This document shows positions 1 through 8,690 of a DNA stretch of 57,761 nucleotides, piece after piece. The DNA lies in the NCBI RefSeq assembly GCF_000513275.1, contig NZ_CBVJ010000123.1, positions 1 to 57,761 on the forward strand. The letters run 5' to 3'. Position 1 is the stretch's first letter. Each line of letters begins with the position of its first letter. Source of the DNA: Paenibacillus gorillae. GTDB lineage: Bacteria > Bacillota > Bacilli > Paenibacillales > Paenibacillaceae. The notes under the pieces were generated by a model that made no database searches, was not told where the DNA came from, and was given only the letters and a program-made list of their open reading frames with translations. The position numbers and the translations under genes were made by a program.

Positions 1-100
1 TTTTGCGAACCAGCTTCGCTAAACTCCGCCAGACCACTAAACCTCAGCTACAGCGAAGCCCCTTCGCTGTTTTACGAAGCCAGCTTCGCACCACCCCCAA
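1..100. repeat. Short palindromic GCGAA/TTCGC repeats
   Basis: Three short palindromes built on CGAAGC...TTCGC lie here (about 5-19, 53-69 and 76-90). The stretch around 52-90 resembles the pair of palindromes near 26460-26502, so this looks like a dispersed intergenic repeat. The open frame across it is made of repeat sequence and I do not regard it as a gene. Confidence 0.6.
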
Positions 101-101
101 A

Positions 102-130
102 GAAAAAAAGCCCGCTCAGCAAGTGAGCGG
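102..130 (-). terminator. Intrinsic terminator of the MMPL gene
   Basis: On the minus strand a 7-bp stem, CCGCTCA/TGAGCGG (arms 112-118 and 124-130), is followed by a run of seven T (103-109). It lies about 60 bases after the stop codon of the MMPL transporter gene. Confidence 0.8.
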
Positions 131-189
131 TCCAAAGACCGCCCCCCTTGCCAAACAGGCCATAACAATTCAATTCATCCACTAACCCA

Positions 190-3100
190 TTAAATCGTAG
201 TGTCACGCGGATAAGCGCGGACCTTCTCGCTCGGCGCTGACGGCGAGTCCAGCTCGTCATCCGAACGCATGAACGGCCAATAGTTGGCTTTGCCGAACAT
301 ACGCACCATAACTGGAATGAACAGCGGCAGCATCACGAGTGCGTACATGAACAATCCGCATAGCACGATCGTTGCGATCTGCAGCAGCGACATGACCCCT
401 GACGGCAGCATCGCCGCAAAGGTACCGCCCAGAATAACAGCTGCCGACATGATGACGGTGCCCATGTTTTTCATCGCTTCCAGTATCGCCTCAGAAGGCG
501 ACAGGTGACGATACTCTTTGAAGCGGTCCATCAGGAAGATACTGTAGTCGATTCCGAGCGCGACCAGCATGACGAAGCCGAAGAACGGCACCGCCCAGCT
601 GAGGCCGGAATGTCCTAGCAATCTTACAAAGATCACTTCCGTAATCGCCATCGACGTGTAGAACGTAACGAGCAGCGACGCGATCATGTAAAGCGGCATA
701 ATAATCGAACGGAACAGGATAATGAGAATGATGGAGATACCGATCAGCATCAAAATAACGGTGCGGCTGTAATCCGCATTCGAAATATTGCTCAAATCGT
801 TATTCATACTCGATACACCGCCTACCGCATAAGCAGCACTGCTATAAGCAGTATCTTTTAGAGCACGGCCGACTGCAGCTTCCAGATCATCGATTTGCGA
901 CATCGTTTCTTGCTCATAAGGGTTGCCGCTGAATACGACGTCCAGTTTTGCCGTTTTGCGATCCTCGGACAAATAAACATCAAGAGCTTGCTGGAACTCC
1001 GGCTTGTCGATCGCTTCCTGCGGAATAAACCAGCCGGTAATTTGCTTGTTTGCCGAAGAGGAAAGCTCACTCAAGTACCCTTTCGCCGATGATAGCCCGT
1101 CGGTTACTTGCGTTAAACCGTCAACACTTTGATCCAAGCCTCCAGTCAACTGGCTAAGCTGCCCATTCAAATCTGCAAAACCGGATTGCAGCTCCTTCTG
1201 CCCGCCAGCAAGCTTATCAAAGCCTTGCGTAACGCTAGGCAGCTTCGATACGATCTGCCCTTGACCGGCAGCCGCTTGCTCAATCCCCTTTTGCAGCGCG
1301 GCAATACCGTCAGCCAATTGACCCAATCCTTGTGCCAAGGCCGCTTGCCCGCCGGAAGCCTGCTCGAAGCCGCCGTTCGCCTGCTTCAACCCTCCGGCAA
1401 CGCCGCCAAGCTGCGTATTCAGCATCACCAGCTGTTGGCTGAGACCCGAAGCGCCTTGCTGCATCTGCGCAACAGAAGCTAGAGCCTGCACATACGCCTC
1501 ATCATCCTTCAGCTCCGGATGGCTTTGCTCCAGACCCGCCAACCCTTTGCCCAAGCTTGCTAATCCGTCGGCAAGCTTCGCCTGTTCAGACGCGATCGCA
1601 CCATAGGCTTGCGTCAATTGGCCAACTCCCGACTCGGCTTGCTTATAGCCGGCTAGCAAATCTTTGCTGGCTGCCGCGAGCTGATCTGCGCTTACCTTCG
1701 CTTTGCTAAGCCCTTCGCTCAGCTCCTTGGCACCAGCGGAGCCGTCTAGCAGTCCTTTTTCAATCTGCTTCAGTCCATCGCCCAACTGGACGACACCTTT
1801 TTTCAACGCATTGGTGCCATTCACCAGTTCGCCGACGCCATCCACTGCTTGATTCAGCTTCGGCGCATTATCGCTAAGCGCTGCGCTGGCTTCGGATAGG
1901 CCCGAGCCGATCTGACCCAGCCCGTCGCCGCTTTTGCCCAGGCCGTCTTCGAGCGTACCAACTTGATCGGTCACCAGGAAGTCATCGAGCACTTCTCCGG
2001 TTGGACGGGTCGCGCTGCGGACTGTCTTCACACCTTCAACTTTACCCAGCTCACGGCTTACTTGCTCCAGAGCGGCCAAGCCTTCCGGCGTATCCATGGC
2101 AGTATCCGATTTGACAACAACAGTGGAAGTCAAGGATTCACCAGGCCCGAAGCTGTCAGCAATCAGATTGAACGCTTTTACAGAGTCATATTTATCGCCG
2201 ATTTCGTCCAGCGAGTTAAACGAGATAGAACCTTTATATGCGGTTAGGAAAGGAACAATCAGCACCGCCAAAATCACGAGCGCCCACACCGGACGCTTCA
2301 GCGAGAACTTGCCGACTGCACCCCAAAGTCCGCTCGGCTTGTGCTCCAGCGAGCCTTTAGAAGGCCAGAACAGCTTCGGCCCCAGCACCGCCATGAAAAA
2401 CGGCACAATCGTGAACAACGCTACGAGCAGCACAGCAATACCTACAGCTACCGCCACCGCAGAGCGGTACAAGACGAAGGTCGAGAAACCGATCGACGCG
2501 AAGCCGACCAATACGGCCAAGCCGGAGAACAGAACGGTTTTCCCTGCCGTCTTGTAAGTCGCTACGATCGATTCCGGAATGTTGCCGCCGCGATGGGACA
2601 GCTCTTCCTTGTACCGGCTGATCAGCAGAATACAATAATCGGTTCCTATACCGAATAGGACGGCCACTAGGAAAATTTGCGTAAAATTCGATAGCGGGAA
2701 TCCAAAGTATTTCACCAGATAGGCTACAATGGATTGCGATACCAAATAGGTGAAACCTACAGTCAGCAACGGCACGATTGGCGCCACTGCCGAACGGAAT
2801 ACGAGGAACAGAATAATCAGAATAAAGCCAACGGTAATAAATTCAGTTTTCTTCAAGCCCTCTTCCGAGCTTTGCATAACATCCTCAGAGATGATCCAGT
2901 TGCCCGTATAATAATGATCAACTTTTACATCTGACAATGCGCTATAGAGACCGTCACGAACCTTAGACAGATCTGCACCGTCAAGATTAACGTTGACGAG
3001 AGCAATCATCGTTTTGCCGTCTTTCGCGAGCATCTGGCTCTTCAATTCAGGAGTGTCCAGATGAGTCGTCATACTGGTAATGTGCAGCTCATCCTTACGA

Positions 3101-3387
3101 TCCTTCAACGTGTTGATGCCGGACTGAACAGCGGTCATGTCGGTATCCGATAAACCCTTGTCATTGTGGAAAACAAGAACAGTGGCCGCTCCGCCCCCTC
3201 CGCTTTCCTTGCCCTCAAACTGCTTGATCATCTCAGCAGCCTTTGTCGAGGAATAACCTTCCGGTACGGTGATCTGACCCTTGTCGCGGACGAGATCCTG
3301 CATATTTGGGGCACTTAACATAAGGCCAGCAGCTGCTACCAGCCACACTGCCAGCAAGACCCATCTCAGCTTTAATACGGTTCTCAT
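190..3387 (-). CDS. MMPL-family (RND-type) membrane transporter
   Basis: A 1065-residue inner-membrane protein of the MMPL/YdfJ family, which export lipids or drugs using the proton gradient. One N-terminal membrane helix (about 8-27) precedes an extracytoplasmic domain. Two membrane blocks follow (about 185-390 and 870-1035), each carrying the family GTDYCILLISR or GIDYSIFLMDR type motif. Residues about 470-800 form a long Gly/Leu/Ala-rich segment with repeated GL-x-x-L patterns, as in YhgE/Pip-type proteins, presumably an extended extracytoplasmic helical stalk. The start sits just after the marR stop, and its RBS (GAGGAGC) overlaps the end of marR, so the two are co-transcribed and probably translationally coupled. 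The substrate is unknown. Confidence 0.9.
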   Translation of the reverse strand: MRTVLKLRWVLLAVWLVAAAGLMLSAPNMQDLVRDKGQITVPEGYSSTKAAEMIKQFEGKESGGGGAATVLVFHNDKGLSDTDMTAVQSGINTLKDRKDELHITSMTTHLDTPELKSQMLAKDGKTMIALVNVNLDGADLSKVRDGLYSALSDVKVDHYYTGNWIISEDVMQSSEEGLKKTEFITVGFILIILFLVFRSAVAPIVPLLTVGFTYLVSQSIVAYLVKYFGFPLSNFTQIFLVAVLFGIGTDYCILLISRYKEELSHRGGNIPESIVATYKTAGKTVLFSGLAVLVGFASIGFSTFVLYRSAVAVAVGIAVLLVALFTIVPFFMAVLGPKLFWPSKGSLEHKPSGLWGAVGKFSLKRPVWALVILAVLIVPFLTAYKGSISFNSLDEIGDKYDSVKAFNLIADSFGPGESLTSTVVVKSDTAMDTPEGLAALEQVSRELGKVEGVKTVRSATRPTGEVLDDFLVTDQVGTLEDGLGKSGDGLGQIGSGLSEASAALSDNAPKLNQAVDGVGELVNGTNALKKGVVQLGDGLKQIEKGLLDGSAGAKELSEGLSKAKVSADQLAAASKDLLAGYKQAESGVGQLTQAYGAIASEQAKLADGLASLGKGLAGLEQSHPELKDDEAYVQALASVAQMQQGASGLSQQLVMLNTQLGGVAGGLKQANGGFEQASGGQAALAQGLGQLADGIAALQKGIEQAAAGQGQIVSKLPSVTQGFDKLAGGQKELQSGFADLNGQLSQLTGGLDQSVDGLTQVTDGLSSAKGYLSELSSSANKQITGWFIPQEAIDKPEFQQALDVYLSEDRKTAKLDVVFSGNPYEQETMSQIDDLEAAVGRALKDTAYSSAAYAVGGVSSMNNDLSNISNADYSRTVILMLIGISIILIILFRSIIMPLYMIASLLVTFYTSMAITEVIFVRLLGHSGLSWAVPFFGFVMLVALGIDYSIFLMDRFKEYRHLSPSEAILEAMKNMGTVIMSAAVILGGTFAAMLPSGVMSLLQIATIVLCGLFMYALVMLPLFIPVMVRMFGKANYWPFMRSDDELDSPSAPSEKVRAYPRDTTI

Positions 3388-3394
3388 TTTCTCT

Positions 3395-3856
3395 CTAGCT
3401 CCTCTCCGTCTCCTGTGTCATTACTTTCGCTAACTTCTCGAACGTGTTAATGAATTGAAGGGCTTCCTCCTCTTCAAAATGATTCAAAAACTTGGCGATC
3501 ATCTTTTGAATCTCATCCTCGATCGAACCAGACAACCGCTCGCCTTCCTCCGTCAAGCGGAGCAGCGTAACGCGGCGGTCCTTCTCATCCGGATGCCGTT
3601 CAATGAGGTTTTTATCGAACAACCGCGTTGTAATCGCGGTAATCGAGCTTTTGCCTACACAGAATATATCTGCAAGGTCCGTTGATTTGGCTGCACCCAC
3701 CGACCGCAAATATCGGAGCGTCGCGAACTGGTCTACAGTAAGCGCCTCAGGCATCAGCTCACGGATCATGGCGGTCAATCTTGTATTCACTGTAAAATGC
3801 ACCGATTCGTAGCGCGATATGATCTGCTTTAAAAATTCAATGTCTGGCGCGGTCAT
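3395..3856 (-). CDS. MarR-family transcriptional regulator
   Basis: A 153-residue winged-helix regulator. The central part has the MarR pattern (ATLRYLRSV, then the recognition helix region KSSITAITTRLFDKNLI, then the wing DEKDRRVTLLRLTEEG). The start was placed at the internal ATG because GAGGGG lies 8 bases before it, whereas the longer frame has no RBS. It is first in an operon with the MMPL transporter, the usual arrangement of a repressor with its efflux pump. Repeated AACTAT/ATAGTT half-sites just upstream suggest autoregulation. Confidence 0.9.
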   Translation of the reverse strand: MTAPDIEFLKQIISRYESVHFTVNTRLTAMIRELMPEALTVDQFATLRYLRSVGAAKSTDLADIFCVGKSSITAITTRLFDKNLIERHPDEKDRRVTLLRLTEEGERLSGSIEDEIQKMIAKFLNHFEEEEALQFINTFEKLAKVMTQETERS

Positions 3857-3888
3857 TACAGCGTCCCCTCTCTTCCTCTGCATGTCTA

Positions 3889-3928
3889 TATAGTTTCACA
3901 GTAGAACTATTTGATTATTGAACTATAA
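3889..3928 (-). promoter_or_regulatory. Candidate MarR operator/promoter
   Basis: Three half-sites occur in a row: ATAGTT (3890-3895), AACTAT (3905-3910) and AACTAT (3921-3926). The first two form an inverted repeat. The cluster lies 35-70 bases before the marR start, where an autorepressor would bind. The assignment is by position only. Confidence 0.45.
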
Positions 3929-3930
3929 CC

Positions 3931-3962
3931 AAAAACAACCCTCTCCGTCAAGAAAGGGTTGT
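3931..3962 (-). terminator. Intrinsic terminator (minus strand)
   Basis: Stem ACAACCCT/AGGGTTGT (arms 3935-3942 and 3955-3962) is followed on the minus strand by TTTTTGG. It isolates the marR promoter from transcription coming from the small-peptide gene upstream. Confidence 0.6.
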
Positions 3963-4113
3963 GTGAAATTACTGTGAACAAGTCGTTACTCCTTCCAGTA
4001 TCTAGAATAATATGGCCAATTGACTGATATTATGCTGTAAAATGTCGCAAGCAGGAAGCCCGCAGCCGTCGTGAGCGTGCATGCTTTCATTACAGCGGGC
4101 GACCCTGACTCGA

Positions 4114-4187
4114 TATAAAATAAGGAGCGATATCGAAAGACAGGCCATTTAGGCCCTCTGTCTTTTCGATATCGCTCCTATATTTTC
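4114..4187 (-). terminator. Large hairpin, probable terminator
   Basis: AGGAGCGATATCGAAAGACAG (about 4123-4142) pairs with a near-perfect complement at about 4159-4178 (one extra T), and the outer A/T-rich flanks also pair. This makes a stem of about 25 bp with T-rich sequence on both outer sides. It lies downstream of the small exported peptide gene and could act in either direction. Confidence 0.55.
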
Positions 4188-4228
4188 CCCATAATTAAAC
4201 GCCCATTATGCATTAATAACCTAAGTGA

Positions 4229-4313
4229 CAAAATGCAAATGTACATATGCATGTCGAGCCGCATTCATCAGCCTGACCGATTCTAGCCCATGTACATGTA
4301 CATTTGCATTTTG
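4229..4313. repeat. 18-bp perfect inverted repeat
   Basis: CAAAATGCAAATGTACAT (4229-4246) is repeated as its exact complement at 4296-4313. The arms extend imperfectly inward to about 25 bp, leaving a 35-base centre (4254-4288). There is no T run. It may be a MITE-like remnant or the structured 3' end of the adjacent transcript. The rest of 3963-4337 holds no gene that I can see. Confidence 0.6.
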
Positions 4314-4337
4314 GGGCGTAGTCTGAGTCTAGACGGT

Positions 4338-4544
4338 TCAGGCGTTGCCTCCTGCCTCTGTATCACTCCCGCTATCAACGAATGTCTGATCATTGCTGCC
4401 TGCCGAGCCGTCGTCAGCTTTTCCTTGAGAAATGGACAAGCTCGCAGCTGGAGAAGCATACACGCTCTCAACGGATAAACCTCCGCCAAGCGCCAGCATT
4501 AAAGCTAAGGTTGTGGCCGCCCATGCTTTACTTTTCCTCTTCAT
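4338..4544 (-). CDS. Small exported peptide
   Basis: A 68-residue protein with a clear signal peptide: MKRKSK, a hydrophobic core (WAATTLALMLALGGGL), and a likely signal peptidase site after VYA at about residue 30. The predicted mature part is about 38 residues, rich in Ser, Gly, Asp and Gln, without cysteine. The start is fixed by AAGGAGGAG 7 bases before the ATG; the longer frame has no RBS. It stands alone between divergent genes and is followed by hairpins. I do not recognise the family. A secreted signalling peptide (Phr-like) is possible, but no rap gene is nearby. Confidence 0.65.
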   Translation of the reverse strand: MKRKSKAWAATTLALMLALGGGLSVESVYASPAASLSISQGKADDGSAGSNDQTFVDSGSDTEAGGNA

Positions 4545-4793
4545 CAGCTTCTCCTCCTTTCTGTACAGATGACTAAGTACAAGCACTATCTTAAAGACCT
4601 TTGCTTAACGCTTCCTTAAATCGGCTTAAAAATAGTATGAAATGCAGCTTCAAATGCTGCGAATTGAAGTGTTCAAATACATTTCTAACATCAAATGCCG
4701 AACTTATCTAATAAATTAGACCTATAATGTCGTTATAAATATCACAGGAGAAGCAGCGATGCTGCATTATACATCAAGTGAGGAGTAACCGTA

Positions 4794-6554
4794 ATGATTA
4801 AATTTATTCTTAAGATTAAAGACCGCAGTCTAGCCTTAACGAGCTCTATTGTGCTCGCCGCTCTGTTCATTGCCGTCATCGGCGTTTTTGAATGGACATC
4901 CTACAGCGCGCAGAAGAACGCCTACTTGGCAGATATGGAACGCGCAACTCGTACATTCGGGGTACAAATGCAGGCAAATCTGGATCTCGTCCAGAACGCT
5001 TACATCCAAATGAAAGCCGATCAACGCGACAATCAAGCCACTTTCAATTCGCTTGGAAAGCAATTAGACGCGATGAATACAAATGAATTGGTTAAAAATA
5101 CATATCTGTTCATGCCAAACACGGTTGAAAAAGACGGCAACAAATTTGCTACCATCATCCAGAGCAATAAAAGCATGAACGACCTGGGCTATGGTACCGA
5201 GAAGCAGTATGAATTGCCTCACGAGTTCATCGAAGGCTTCGAGAAGCTTGGGACTGAAAATTTCATTAAACTGGATACCTATCAGGACGATTCGGGCACC
5301 TGGATTACCTATTTAACACCTATCAAGAACAAAGAGGGTAAAATTATTAGCTATTTTGCAATCGACTTCGATTACGATGATGTCACCAGCAAAATGAATG
5401 TCATGCTGTGGAAAGGCATTGGCCTAGCCGCTCTGTTCATCGTCGTTGCCATGGCTTTCGTCGTTTGGCTGGCAAGAATGGCACTGAGTCCATTGAAACG
5501 ACTAGCCGAAATCTCGGCGCAAGCAGCCAAAGGCGACTTGACACAGACTGTACCTGTTACGAATAGCAACGAGATTGGACGCGTATCGGCCGCTTTCAAT
5601 GATATGATTATCAGTCTGCGCAGCTTGACCTACAATCTTCGTTCCGCTTCGGAGGAAGTAACCAGTTCAGCGGCAAACATGCAGGAAAGCGCGGAGCAGA
5701 CAGCAGCTGCAACACAAGAAGTAGCCGAAGCCATCCAAGAGGTTGCAGCAGGCGCCGATACTCAGCTGCAAAGCTTCCAGGAATGCCAGCGTGCAATGAC
5801 GGAAATGACGGTTGGCATTCAGCGCATCGCGGAATCCTCGTCTTCGGTATCCGATCTGGCTGCCGATACGACAGAGCTCGCCGTTGCCGGCGGGGAAGTA
5901 CTGGGACGTACCGTTCAGCAGATTCATGCCATCGAGCACAGCGTCTCCAGCACAGTTACGACGCTGGAACAGCTTGAAGAAATGAATAGCCAGATCAGTA
6001 CGATTCTTGCCATGATTGGCGACGTCGCCAATCAAACGAATCTCCTTGCGCTGAACGCTTCGATCGAAGCTGCCCGCGCAGGCGAACATGGACGCGGATT
6101 CGCTGTCGTAGCCAATGAAATTCGAAAGCTGGCTGAGCGCTCCAAAGAATCTTCCGAGCAAATCAATACGATTCTCACAGGCATCAGCAGCCATACGAAT
6201 GAAGCGGTACGCTCTATGGAGCAAGCCGTAACCGGAGCTCGAGAAGGTTCGGCAATATCTATGAAAGCCGGCGAATCATTCCGGGCAATTGTAGAAGCGA
6301 TTCGCGCAGTTTCTTCGCAAGTGCAAGAAGTATCGGCCGCTTCCGAGCAAATGTCGGCAGGCAGTGAAGAAATTGCAGCTTCGCTCGACCAGTTGGAGCA
6401 CATTGCAGAAAGCTCTTCGCTGCACTCGCAGCGGGTTGCCGCCTCTTCTGAGGAACAGCTTGCCTCGATGCAAGAAGTTGCCAGCTCGGCCGTGCAGCTC
6501 CGCTCCCTGGCAGCGGCATTGAACAAAGAAATCGGTAAATTCAAGACGGAATAA
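4794..6554 (+). CDS. Methyl-accepting chemotaxis protein
   Basis: A 586-residue membrane chemoreceptor that signals to the CheA/CheW array. Order: membrane helix (about 14-34), an extracytoplasmic Cache-like sensor (about 35-200), second membrane helix (about 205-227), HAMP linker (about 228-281), then a long coiled-coil signalling domain. The signalling tip is visible as [20 protein letters not shown] followed by [16 protein letters not shown]. The RBS GAGGAG is 8 bases before the ATG. A TATAAT hexamer at 4723-4728 may be its -10 element. The gene is monocistronic, with its ligand unknown and no che genes adjacent. Confidence 0.95.
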   Translation: MIKFILKIKDRSLALTSSIVLAALFIAVIGVFEWTSYSAQKNAYLADMERATRTFGVQMQANLDLVQNAYIQMKADQRDNQATFNSLGKQLDAMNTNELVKNTYLFMPNTVEKDGNKFATIIQSNKSMNDLGYGTEKQYELPHEFIEGFEKLGTENFIKLDTYQDDSGTWITYLTPIKNKEGKIISYFAIDFDYDDVTSKMNVMLWKGIGLAALFIVVAMAFVVWLARMALSPLKRLAEISAQAAKGDLTQTVPVTNSNEIGRVSAAFNDMIISLRSLTYNLRSASEEVTSSAANMQESAEQTAAATQEVAEAIQEVAAGADTQLQSFQECQRAMTEMTVGIQRIAESSSSVSDLAADTTELAVAGGEVLGRTVQQIHAIEHSVSSTVTTLEQLEEMNSQISTILAMIGDVANQTNLLALNASIEAARAGEHGRGFAVVANEIRKLAERSKESSEQINTILTGISSHTNEAVRSMEQAVTGAREGSAISMKAGESFRAIVEAIRAVSSQVQEVSAASEQMSAGSEEIAASLDQLEHIAESSSLHSQRVAASSEEQLASMQEVASSAVQLRSLAAALNKEIGKFKTE

Positions 6555-6586
6555 GCGATTATCCTCATCATATGAATCGCATACAC

Positions 6587-6630
6587 AAAAACGGGTATGG
6601 CTCCTTAACCAAGGCGCCATACCCGTTTTT
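6587..6630. terminator. Bidirectional intrinsic terminator
   Basis: AAAAACGGGTATGGC pairs with GCCATACCCGTTTTT around a 14-base loop. T runs lie on both sides, so it serves both the chemoreceptor gene (plus) and the ABC exporter operon (minus), which converge here. Confidence 0.9.
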
Positions 6631-6644
6631 AATTTATTTCGTAA

Positions 6645-8669
6645 TTAGGAGGCGGTAACCGCCGCCCCCTGCTGCAGCTGATACATCGCGAAGTATTTGC
6701 CGCGGTGCTCCATCAGTTGATCATGATTGCCGCGCTCTACAATGCGGCCGCGATCCAGCACTAGAATCTGATCCGCTTGGCGGATCGTGGACAGCCGGTG
6801 CGCAATGACGAATGTCGTCCGGCCTTTTTTCAACACATCAAGCGCCTGTTGAATGATCGCTTCCGTCTCAGTATCAATACTAGCTGTCGCTTCGTCCAAA
6901 ATCAGAATCGCCGGGTCGTATGCCAGCGCACGCGCGAAGGAAATTAACTGTCTTTGTCCAGCGGACAGCGTACTTCCCTTCTCAATGACAGGAGCGTCGA
7001 TCCCGCCTGGCAGTGATGCGAACATCTCATATGCACCAACGTCACGCAGCGCCTGTTCGATCGTCTCGCGGCTAATCGCCGGATTATCGAGACTTACGTT
7101 AGAAGCAATCGTACCTGTAAATAAGAATGGGTCTTGGAGGACGATGCCCATATGATGCCGCAGGTGCTGCTTCGGAATCGACAGCACATCCTGACCATCG
7201 ATCGAAATCCGCCCTTTATTCGTATCATAGAAGCGGAACAGCAGATTCAGAATCGAGCTTTTGCCGGAGCCCGTATGCCCGACTAACGCCACTGTCTGAC
7301 CTTGGCGAGCGGTAAACGAAATGTTTTTCAGCACATACTCTTCTTTTTTGTATGCGAACGTAACGTCCTCAAACTGAACTTCCCCGCGATAGCGCTCCAT
7401 CGTACCTGGAACAACCTCGATGCCCTCCTGATCCATGAGCGTAAATACACGTTCTGCCGAGACGCGGGCAGTCTCCAGATTGGAGAGTTGGTTCACGACG
7501 CCGACGATCGGCTGGAACATCCGGTTCATCAAATCGACGAACGCATAGAGGACACCAACGCCTACAGCCGCACCCAGCCAATCGCCCCAGAACATAATGA
7601 TAACGACCAGAAACATCAAGTTCCGAATAACGTTAACCAAGTTATGCGATGTAATGGAGTTGAGATTGAGAAGCTTGTTCTGATATTTAAAATAGTGCTC
7701 ATTCAATTCATCGAATTCCTTCATCGTCTCTTTCTGACGGCGGAATGCTTGAATGATCGGCATGCCCTGAATCGATTCATTAATCATACCGTTAATTTCG
7801 CTGAGCTTCGAACGGATAATCCGGTTGTAGCGGGCAGCGACTTTACGGTACAGCTTGATCCAGATGATCAAAATCGGCACAAGCGGCAGTGCGAACAACG
7901 CAAGCCTTGCATCCAGCAGGAAGAGCGCTCCGTAAATCGCTGTCATGTAGACGATTGCCGAGAAGAAGTTCGCAAGCACCGCAACGTACAGTTCGCGAAT
8001 GGCCTCCGTATCATTCGTTACACGTGATACGACCTGCCCGGCAGCCAGCGTATCGAAATAGCCGACCGGCAGCCGCTGCGTGTGGGCGAATACGTCATTG
8101 CGCATCTGGCGAACGATTTTGTTCGCTGATGTCTGTAGCAGAAGCCTCTGTCCATAGGTGAATACCGCACCTAAGAGCAGGAGGCCGAAGTAAACGCCAG
8201 CCAATAGCATTAATGCCGGAATTTCCGGCTTGTAGAACTGATACAATTCTTTGGCCGAGATGAGTGTTACCTGAACAGAAGCCTGCTCGCCGGTTTCCTT
8301 GCTCGTCACCGTCATCACGCCATCTTGCACGGTACGCCGCTCGCCCGAGTTAGGAAGTGTACCTTCCACCCAATAGAACTTGCGTCCGGACTGAAGCACC
8401 CGGACTTCCGCACCTTTTGCTTCGCCAGGCTCATAATGATCCTCGCGTTTATACCATTTGCCTTTATATTCGACCGCGTAGCGCTCTTGCGCTGCGACCT
8501 CATGCCATTTTTTCTCTATGCCCAATATATTTTGGTCGATCATCCGTTTCGCTATGAACGGTCCTGCAAGCTCTGAACTTACTGCAAGGACAAGCAGCAG
8601 GAGCGCCCAAATGATCGGCTTCTTATACAGCATGGCGTATTGAAACAATCGTTTGCCTGTATGACCCAT
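6645..8669 (-). CDS. bmrD: Heterodimeric ABC multidrug exporter subunit BmrD-like
   Basis: A 674-residue fused permease-ATPase, close in length and layout to Bacillus BmrD/YheH. Residues about 20-40 and 150-370 form the six-helix membrane domain; an extracytoplasmic insert of about 110 residues lies between helices 1 and 2, as in BmrD. The ATPase has Walker A (VGHTGSGKSS), signature LSAGQRQLISFARAL and Walker B ILILDEATASID with an intact catalytic Glu. It starts 21 bases after the bmrC stop. It should pair with BmrC as an ATP-driven exporter of drugs such as ribosome-targeting antibiotics (family knowledge). Confidence 0.92.
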   Translation of the reverse strand: MGHTGKRLFQYAMLYKKPIIWALLLLVLAVSSELAGPFIAKRMIDQNILGIEKKWHEVAAQERYAVEYKGKWYKREDHYEPGEAKGAEVRVLQSGRKFYWVEGTLPNSGERRTVQDGVMTVTSKETGEQASVQVTLISAKELYQFYKPEIPALMLLAGVYFGLLLLGAVFTYGQRLLLQTSANKIVRQMRNDVFAHTQRLPVGYFDTLAAGQVVSRVTNDTEAIRELYVAVLANFFSAIVYMTAIYGALFLLDARLALFALPLVPILIIWIKLYRKVAARYNRIIRSKLSEINGMINESIQGMPIIQAFRRQKETMKEFDELNEHYFKYQNKLLNLNSITSHNLVNVIRNLMFLVVIIMFWGDWLGAAVGVGVLYAFVDLMNRMFQPIVGVVNQLSNLETARVSAERVFTLMDQEGIEVVPGTMERYRGEVQFEDVTFAYKKEEYVLKNISFTARQGQTVALVGHTGSGKSSILNLLFRFYDTNKGRISIDGQDVLSIPKQHLRHHMGIVLQDPFLFTGTIASNVSLDNPAISRETIEQALRDVGAYEMFASLPGGIDAPVIEKGSTLSAGQRQLISFARALAYDPAILILDEATASIDTETEAIIQQALDVLKKGRTTFVIAHRLSTIRQADQILVLDRGRIVERGNHDQLMEHRGKYFAMYQLQQGAAVTAS

Positions 8670-8690
8670 TGTTCGCGGACGCCTCCTATC

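Noticed and set aside
3..185. 60-codon plus-strand frame at the left edge
   Set aside because: Runs through palindromic repeats and the MMPL terminator; no start signals.
7302..8027. 241-codon plus-strand frame
   Set aside because: Antisense shadow of the BmrD-like ATPase gene.
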